A stretch of DNA of 64,000 bases from Macrostomum hystrix (Eukaryota > Platyhelminthes > Macrostomidae): contig CATNEN010000026.1 of NCBI GenBank assembly GCA_950097015.1, forward strand, positions 841,001 through 905,000. The letters run 5' to 3'. Under the pieces are notes generated by a model. That model made no database searches. It was given only the letters and a program-made list of their open reading frames with translations, and was not told where the DNA came from. This document shows, one piece after another, positions 58,801 to 64,000 of this stretch. Each line of letters begins with the position of its first letter. The first letter of the stretch is position 1. A program made the translations under genes and the position numbers.

Positions 58801-61800
58801 CGCACGGCGCGGCCAGAGCTGTCACGCTGGTCCCCGGAGCTGCCGCAGCCCCGGCCTCCTGGGTGCACCTCCTGTCGTGATCTGGAGCGCTGAGAACGAA
58901 GCGCCAGCCCTCATCCAACCCGTAGGGATCTTCTCCGTTTTCATCGTCGCCATCAGCCCGACTATTGTGCCGGCGTCTGAGGAACGCGCAGCCGGTGGGA
59001 GCCCTGAAAATTTTGATTATGCTCACAATTGAACACAATTGAATCACAACGGAACACTCCATCTCAGATCCTCAAATTGAAATCCCCATCGGAACACCAT
59101 CTCAGATCCTTAAATCGAAATCCCCATCGGAACACAGCACCTCAGATCCTTAAATCGAAATCCCCATCGGAACACAGCACCTCAGATCCTCAAATCGAAA
59201 TCCCCATCGGAACACAGCATCTCAGATCCTCAAATCGAAATCCGCATCGGTACACAGCATCTCAGATCCTGAAATCGAAATCCGCATCGGTACACAGCAT
59301 CTCAGATCCTCAAATCGAAATCCCCATCGGAACACAGCATCTCAGATCCTCAAATCGAAATCCCCATCGGAAGACTCCATCTCAGATCCTCAAATCGAAA
59401 TCCCATCGGAACACAGCATCTCAGATCCTCAAATCGAAATCCCCATCGGAACACAGCATCTCAGATCCTCAAATCGAAATCCCCATCGGAACACAGCATC
59501 TCAGATCCTCAAATCGAAATCCCATCGGAACACAGCATCTCAGATCCTCAAATCGAAATCCCCATCGGTACACAGCACCTCAGATCCTCAAATCGAAATC
59601 CCCATCGGAACACAGCATCTCAGATCCTCAAATCGAAATTCCCATCGGAACACAGCATCTCAGATCCTCAAATCGAAATCCCATCGGAACACAGCATCTC
59701 AGATCCTCAAATCGAAATCCCCATCGGTACACAGCACCTCAGATCCTCAAATCGAAATCCCCATCGGAACACAGCATCTCAGATCCTCAAATCGAAATCC
59801 CCATCGGAACACAGCACCTCAGATCCTCAAATCGAAATCCCCATCGGAACACAGCATCTCAGATCCTCAAATCGAAATCCCCATCGGAACACAGCATCTC
59901 AGATCCTCAAATTGAAATCCCCATCGGAACACAGCATCTCAGATCCTCAAATCGAAATCCCCATCGGAACACAGCATCTCAGATCCTCAAATTGAAATCC
60001 CCATCGGAACACAGCATCTCAGATCCTCAAATTGAAATCCCCATCGGAACACAGCATCTCAGATCCTCAAATTGAAATCCCCATCGGAACACAGCATCTC
60101 AGATCCTCAAATCGAAATCCCCATCGGAACACAGCATCTCAGATCCTCAAATCGAAATCCCCATCGGAACACAGCATCTCAGATCCTCAAATCGAAATCC
60201 CCATCGGAACACAGCACCTCAGATCCTCAAATCGAAATCCCCATCGGAACACAGCACCTCAGATCCTTAAATCGAAATCCCCATCGGAACACAGCATCTC
60301 AGATCCTCAAATCGAAATCCGCATCGGTACACAGCATCTCAGATCCTCAAATCGAAATCCCTATCGGAACACAGCATCTCAGATCCTCAAATCGAAATCC
60401 CCATCGGAATACAGCATCTCAGATCCTCAAATACAGCATTCTGAACTAACACAAGCTTCCCTGGCGGATTTATGAACTTTGGGTCTAATTTAGGCCAAAG
60501 AAACCAACTAAACCTCGCTTCGTTATTCACAACAGCAAACAGTGAACTGCGAAGTATTTTAGTTAAACCGCGCCATGTCCTCACACACTTGTGCTATCCA
60601 AAATCTGAGCCGGCCCGACCTGAAGACGACACCCGAACAGACAGCAATTTGTGCCTGCATTCGGTACTCTCTAACTTCTTAACTGAACTGGATTTGCACG
60701 GTGACAAAAACTGCACAACTAGTTTCCATGAAACTGTTTTGCTGGCGCGTGGGAAATTGCTGCGAAAAAAGGAAGAGAAAGGAAATAAGAAATCAAGCAA
60801 AATTACTGTCGACGGACTAGCAGTCGGTGGGTAGAGGGAACAGTAGTATCGTTTACTGCTACCGATTCCTATAGTTAGCGGGTGAGAAAATTTATAAATT
60901 GTCTATAATATGTTAAACACTGAAGTACGAGTAATTGGGAAGGGCCGAAGCTCTTTTGCAATTGAAAGCTGCGTCGAGCAATTGCTGCTTGGTCTCACTT
61001 GCTTGTACCATATAGAATTTCTATATTCTCTACGATTCTTCTTTTCTGTCATGCATTGTTCTTTTTATCCTCTCCTCTTCCCTTCTTTCCTTTCTCTCCT
61101 CTCCTATCGTTTCCTCTCCTGTCCTCCTCTCTCCTCTCCTGTCCTCTCCTCTCCTCTCCTCTCCTGTCCTCTCCTCTCCTCTCCTCTCCTGTCCTCTCCT
61201 CTCCTGTCCTCTCCTGTCCTCTCCTCTCCTCTCCTCTCCTCTCCTCTCCTGTCCTCTCCTCTCCTCTCCTCTCCTGTCCTCTCCTGTCCTGTCCTCTCCT
61301 CTCCTCTCCTGTCCTCTCCTCTTCTGTCCTCTCCTCTCCTCTCCTCTTCTGTCCTCTCCTCTCCTCTCCTCTCCTCTCCTCTCCTGTCCTCTCCTGTCCT
61401 GTCCTCTCCTCTCCTCTCCTGTCCTCTCCTCTTCTGTCCTCTCCTCTCCTCTCCTCTCCTGTCCTCTCCTGTCCTCTCCTCTCCTCTCCTGTCCTCTCCT
61501 CTCCTCTCCTGTCCTCTCCTCTCCTCTCCTCTCCTGTCCTCTCCTGTCCTGTCCTCTCCTCTCCTCTCCTGTCCTCTCCTCTTCTGTCCTCTCCTCTCCT
61601 CTCCTCTCCTGTCCTCTCCTGTCCTCTCCTGTCCTCTCCTGTCCTCTCCTCTCCTCTCCTGTCCTCTCCTCTCCTGTCCTCTCCTCTCCTCTCCTGTCCT
61701 CTCCTCTCCTGTCCTCTCCTCTCCTGTCCTCTCCTCTCCGCTCTTCTCCTCTCCTCTCCTCTCCTCTCCTCTCCTCTCCTCTCCTCTCCTCTCCTCTCCT

Positions 61801-62411
61801 CTCCTCTCCTGTCCTCTCCTCTCCTCTCCTGTTCTCTCCTCTTCTGTCCTCTCCTCTCCTCTCCTCTTCTGTCCTCTCCTCTCCTCTCCTCTTGTGTCCT
61901 CTCCTCTCCTCTCCTGTTCTCTCCTCTTCTGTCCTCTCCTCTCCTCTCCTCTTCTGTCCTCTCCTCTCCTCTCCTCTTGTGTCCTCTCCTCTCCTCTCCT
62001 CTTGTGTCCTCTCCTCTCCTCTCCTGTTCTCTCCTCTTCTGTCCTCTCTTCTCCTCTCCTCTCCTGTCCTCTCCTCTCCTGTCCTCTCCTCTGCCCTGAA
62101 ATGCCATTACCAAGCAGAGAGGCCACTCACGCATCAGCAGGCAGTCCGCCGGCTCGCCGCATCCGCTGCTGCAGCTGGCTCTGTCCATGCCGCTGCTGCT
62201 GCTGAACAAACTCTTCGTCTCTCATGCCTGTGAATGCTAGGTCACCGCCGCCGCCGCCGCCTCCGCCGCGGGCGCGGTCGCCGCTTCCGCTGCTGTAGTC
62301 GGAGCCAGATTCTGTCGAAGCTTCTTTCCGGAAGCAACTCAACGGTCTCAACAGTTTGCTGAGACCCGCCCGCCTGCGCTGCTGCTGCTGTTGCTGAACT
62401 GACGTTTGCAT
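49454..62411 (-). CDS. PDZ-DH-PH Rho guanine nucleotide exchange factor, five exons
   Basis: In gene order the exons are 62411-62131, 59003-58739, 58156-57966, 51124-49967 and 49886-49454. All four introns are GT-AG and phases (2, 0, 2, 2) agree, giving 775 residues from ATG 62411 to TGA 49454. Residues 1-182 are low complexity and basic or acidic. A PDZ domain follows (about 183-258), from FTLSRSCHGGYGFTLVGS through SGDIVVSVNG to SHGRLVIKVQR; its last strand comes from exon 4. A Pro/Gln-rich linker precedes a DH domain (about 356-527) and an acidic/polyQ linker precedes a PH domain (about 663-760, GDLIWHCRDSRQLP). DH-PH modules activate Rho-family GTPases at membranes. PDZ with DH-PH recalls the ARHGEF11/12 and RhoGEF2 group, but there is no RGS-like domain or C1 domain. 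Which Rho protein it acts on cannot be told from this. Confidence 0.85.
49818..49867 (-). repeat. (CAG)16 microsatellite inside a coding exon
   Basis: Pure CAG on the coding strand, encoding poly-Gln just before the PH domain. Another shorter CAG run (50251-50270) is in the DH exon. Confidence 0.95.
49967..51124 (-). CDS. RhoGEF exon 4 (end of PDZ, linker, DH domain)
   Basis: Acceptor GACCGGACAG^G is in phase 2 and donor CCTACTG^GTGAGT is in phase 2. It starts with the final PDZ strand (RLVIKVQRW). The DH region has the expected helices: EEAFALTVAACRQFYASRL, LTADEQRALFFNLEDLLES, YRGRLFQLCDDYRDYAENL and CLTEPLRHLRRLAEIFHDLL. The usual PVQR motif is replaced by LTEPL/HLRR. Confidence 0.82.
51125..51854. 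other. Unique part of RhoGEF intron 3
   Basis: I see no exon here. Confidence 0.5.
51855..52160. repeat. 16-bp minisatellite (GAGATGAGACACGAGA), about 19 copies
   Basis: Purine-rich on the plus strand, in RhoGEF intron 3. Confidence 0.95.
52161..52654. other. Unique part of RhoGEF intron 3
   Basis: Nothing recognised. Confidence 0.45.
52655..53112. repeat. 22-bp minisatellite (CTCAAATCCGCTCCCTTCTG core), about 20 copies
   Basis: Pyrimidine-rich on the plus strand; near-perfect in the centre and mixed with a ctctactaccc variant at the right. Confidence 0.96.
53424..53589. mobile_element. Possible small inverted-repeat element (166 bp)
   Basis: Left end TTTTTTATCCCACTG and right end CAGTGGGATAAAAAA are exact inverted copies. 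A third copy, TTTTTTATCCCATT at 53555-53568, forms a tight hairpin with the right end. No target duplication is clear, so it could be a MITE or only a local palindrome. Confidence 0.4.
53775..54892. repeat. 16-bp array, left arm of an inverted pair (ATTGATAGTGAGAGAG)
   Basis: Imperfect units with blocks of about 60-100 bp repeated (for example the agcctttgatagtgag blocks). The motif is the reverse complement of the array at 55352-56440. Confidence 0.96.
54893..55351. other. Unique spacer between the inverted arrays
   Basis: About 460 bases with no recognised gene. Confidence 0.5.
55352..56440. repeat. 16-bp array, right arm of an inverted pair (CTCTCTCACTATCAAT)
   Basis: Same motif as 53775-54892 in the opposite orientation, with recurring variants caagtatcaat and tgtcaaagt. 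Confidence 0.96.
56514..57808 (+). mobile_element. Mariner element, 1.3 kb, in RhoGEF intron 3
   Basis: Terminal inverted repeats of about 25 bp: CGGGTGTGTCATAAGTAATG at the left and its complement CATTACTTATGACACACCCG at the right. A TA precedes the left end; the right flank is AA, so the TA duplication has decayed or the boundary is off by a base. The length of 1295 bp is normal for mariner. It is inserted opposite to the host gene. Confidence 0.92.
56735..57737 (+). pseudogene. Mariner transposase, frameshifted
   Basis: The N-terminal part (56735-57031) has the paired helix-turn-helix region (FIRFKLGKSALEVEEDL, TIYRWFQNF, ARSGRP). The C-terminal part (57021-57737) has the catalytic triad: Asp in EDETWLHL, Asp in MDNARTH and Asp in YSPDFNLCD, with 34 residues between the last two (DD34D, as in mariner). 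The two halves are in different frames; the shift lies near 57000, just after DPRQ. A stretch of roughly 20 residues before DETW also seems to be missing compared with typical mariners. It cannot make a full transposase as it stands. Confidence 0.9.
57966..58156 (-). CDS. RhoGEF exon 3 (most of the PDZ domain)
   Basis: Acceptor CCTGTCCCGCAG^TTC is in phase 0 and donor ATCAG^GTGAGC is in phase 2. It holds the carboxylate-binding loop GGYGFTL (GYGF type), VDAGSAAGLAGIRSGDIVVS and RVVQAI. The domain is completed by exon 4. Confidence 0.87.
58205..58705. repeat. 21-bp minisatellite filling RhoGEF intron 2
   Basis: Two unit types in blocks: CTTCAGGTAAGAACCTGATCT and cttcaggtcacagtctgatct. A block of about 240 bp is repeated (58340-58460 against 58580-58690). 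On the plus strand the first type reads like an abutting splice acceptor and donor (CTCTTCAG^GTAAG). Confidence 0.96.
58739..59003 (-). CDS. RhoGEF exon 2 (no known domain)
   Basis: Acceptor AAATTTTCAG^G is in phase 2 and donor AACG^GTGAGA is in phase 0. It encodes 88 residues with an acidic patch (GDDENGEDPYGLDEGW) and no domain I recognise. Confidence 0.7.
59045..60435. repeat. 40-bp minisatellite, about 34 copies, in RhoGEF intron 1
   Basis: Unit CTCAGATCCTCAAATCGAAA followed by tccccatcggaacacagcat. A 39-bp form (one c missing) recurs at regular places, as do ccgcatcggta variants, showing block duplication. It starts about 40 bases from exon 2. Confidence 0.97.
60436..61084. other. Unique part of RhoGEF intron 1
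   Basis: A plus-strand open frame of 120 codons (60472-60834) has no recognised similarity, and I do not call it a gene. Confidence 0.4.
61085..62095. repeat. (CTCCT)n pentanucleotide array with CTGTC and CTTCT variants
   Basis: Pure pyrimidine (plus a few G) on the plus strand for 1 kb, therefore pure purine in the RhoGEF transcript. Blocks of about 170 bp recur (for example 61240-61330 and 61370-61440). It ends about 35 bases from the exon 1 donor. Confidence 0.98.
62131..62411 (-). CDS. RhoGEF exon 1 (N-terminus)
   Basis: ATG 62411 (MQTSVQQQQQQRRRAG) to donor GATGC^GTGAGT. It has a basic stretch (LSKLLRPLSCFRKEA), a Ser-rich segment and a Gly run. The frame stays open upstream to at least 62468 with no other ATG, so an upstream exon is possible. 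Confidence 0.7.
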
Positions 62412-63019
62412 GAGTTTTCCAATGCTTGTAGCACTTGCTGCAATTGCTAGACTTTGTGTGGCTGGCAACTCGAGATCAGTCTGTATCTAAATAGACTAGG
62501 CCAGCCTTCTAAGCCACTGTCCCAGCTAGAAGACTGCAGATTGTAATTTCATTGGCTATATTCCTCTGCCTCCCAACTCCTTGTCTAAAATGGCAAGTCT
62601 GTAGTCTACGCCAGCCAATAGGAATCCATCGCTGACAGTAAAATGTGTCTATTTTTAGGTACAAACGTCATTTGATTTTGAATCTACCATTTAGCGTTGC
62701 AGAAAATGTCATACAATGAATACTCTACTCAATCCTTAACGCTATAAATACTATAAGGACAATTTTTATCGGACCCAAGCCCCGCTACTGATTCTGCTTG
62801 AATGAGTCATTGAAAATATTTAATTCTAATCTAGAATAGGCTTTCCTCTGTGACTATAGGTGTGTCCCGTGGGTTCTTATCAATGTGCACTGGAATCGCT
62901 GCTGCTGCAGTATCGGATGTGGGTACAGTGTGCGAGCCAATTCTATGAAGCAGACAGATTTTATTGTCTGTAAATAGTGCTGATATTTGCTATCATGCTG
63001 CAGGTGCCACCGACTGTGA
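62412..63019. other. Upstream region of the RhoGEF gene
   Basis: No exon seen. This should include the 5' UTR or promoter if exon 1 is the first exon. Confidence 0.4.
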
Positions 63020-63580
63020 GAAGAGGCTGGAAATGAGATAGATGAGGCTGGAAATGAGATAAATGAGGCTAGAAATGAGATAGATGAGGCTAGAAATGAG
63101 ATAGATGAGGCCATAAATGAGATGGATGAGGCTAGAAATGAGATGGATGAGGCTAGAAATGAGATAGATGAGGCTAGAAATGAGATGGATGAGGCTAGAA
63201 ATAAGATGGATGAGGCTAGAAATGAGATGGATGAGGCTAGAAATGAGATGGATGAGGCTAGAAATGAGATAAATGAGGCTAGAAATGAGATGGATGAGGC
63301 TAGAAATGAGATGGATGAGGCTAGAAATGAGATGGATGAGGCTAGAAATGAGATGGATGAGGCTAGAAATGAGATGGATGAGGCTAGAAATGAGATGGAT
63401 GAGGCTAGAAATGAGATGGATGAGGCTAGAAATGAGATAGATGAGGCTAGAAATGAGATGGATGAGGCTAGAAATGAGATGGATGAGGCTAGAAATGAGA
63501 TAGATGAGGCAAGAAATGAGATGGATGAGGCTAGAAATGAGATAGATGATGCAAGAAATGAGATGGATGATGCTAGCAAT
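63020..63580. repeat. 21-bp minisatellite (GATGAGGCTAGAAATGAGAT), about 27 copies
   Basis: Very uniform. The only frequent variants are g/a at one position. It reads as MDEARNE heptads on the plus strand, but there is no gene context for it. Confidence 0.97.
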
Positions 63581-64000
63581 TAATAAGTAATCGAGATAAA
63601 AGCAACAGTAAATTCAGTTGAAGTTAAACCGAATCTCAAATGTTTATTGTTGAAAAACATTCTCTGGTTAGATCAAAGGTTAGTTTGCAAAATTAGTTTC
63701 GGCTTATAACTCTCTGCTTTCAGTTTTAAAACAGGTTTCAGCACGGTGCTATAACTGCTTCTGTAGCGGTGTTTTCCGAAATTTTCCATTGTAAAGGGGC
63801 CAGCAATTAATCAAAGCCTGGCTTGGCTAGACAACTCCACACAGCTTGACCCCCCTATCTAAGATGTCAAAAGTTTCTGCATTTTATTCATTCGTTTTGA
63901 CTCGAAAACGTTAACAGAGGGACTGTGTGTGGGTGTGTAGGCCAAGCTCGGTGTATTCTGTGCAACTGTACTGAATTGACTTCACTTGTGCTTCTGTCTT
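63581..64000. other. Unique DNA at the right edge
   Basis: Nothing recognised. Confidence 0.45.

Noticed and set aside
60472-60834. 120-codon plus-strand open frame in RhoGEF intron 1
   Set aside because: It has no recognised domain and begins directly at the edge of the 40-bp array. It is antisense to a supported gene.
61049-62209. Open frames rich in Ser-Pro-Leu or Arg-Gly-Glu
   Set aside because: These are translations of the CTCCT array within an intron.
63122-63583. MDEARNE heptad protein or its minus-strand hydrophobic frame
   Set aside because: The 21-bp array explains both. There is no promoter, splice site or flanking coding sequence to support a coiled-coil or membrane protein.

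Overview
This is nuclear DNA of an animal. Coding segments are split by GT-AG introns, one complete gene is a metazoan-type esterase D, other exons belong to animal families (Ski/Sno, MTCL/SOGA-like, PDZ-RhoGEF, titin/obscurin-type Ig), and Helitron, hAT and mariner copies and tRNA-derived SINEs are present. Exons are GC-rich and intergenic DNA is AT-rich. A spiralian invertebrate, possibly a flatworm, is my best guess, but nothing here proves the phylum.

Layout. 0.8-2.1 kb, minus strand: N-terminal part of an MTCL/SOGA-like coiled-coil protein. 6.9-11.0 kb, plus: a three-exon Ski/Sno co-repressor. 11-27 kb: gene-poor, dominated by tandem arrays, including a 3.9 kb array of a 24-bp unit and a 1.8 kb array of a 32-bp unit. 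27.4-30.8 kb: two Helitrons of one family placed almost end to end; the first carries a helicase remnant and a nested hAT-like element. 32.2-33.7 kb, plus: a large terminal exon resembling the C-terminus of the ribosome-biogenesis protein URB2. 34.5-37.7 kb, plus: a complete three-exon S-formylglutathione hydrolase (esterase D). 40.8-46.2 kb, minus: exons encoding three intracellular-type Ig domains. 49.5-62.4 kb, minus: a five-exon PDZ-DH-PH Rho guanine nucleotide exchange factor with a mariner element in intron 3. 63.0-63.6 kb: a final 21-bp array.

The dominant character of the window is tandem repetition. More than thirty separate micro- and minisatellite arrays with units of 3 to 48 bp, most with their own unit sequence, cover roughly 25 kb (my estimate by adding array lengths). 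Many fill introns and come within 5-60 bases of splice sites or stop codons. They also create long spurious open frames on both strands, which I did not annotate as genes.

The genes do not form an obvious pathway. They are ordinary single-copy cellular genes: TGF-beta signalling repression (Ski), nucleolar ribosome assembly (URB2-like), formaldehyde detoxification (esterase D), Rho signalling (PDZ-RhoGEF), cytoskeletal scaffolding (Ig protein and MTCL-like protein). Splice sites were chosen by eye from consensus and reading phase. The esterase D and RhoGEF models stay in phase through every junction. The Ig model does too, but its last junction was chosen among alternatives. The acceptor of Ski exon 2 is the weakest choice.
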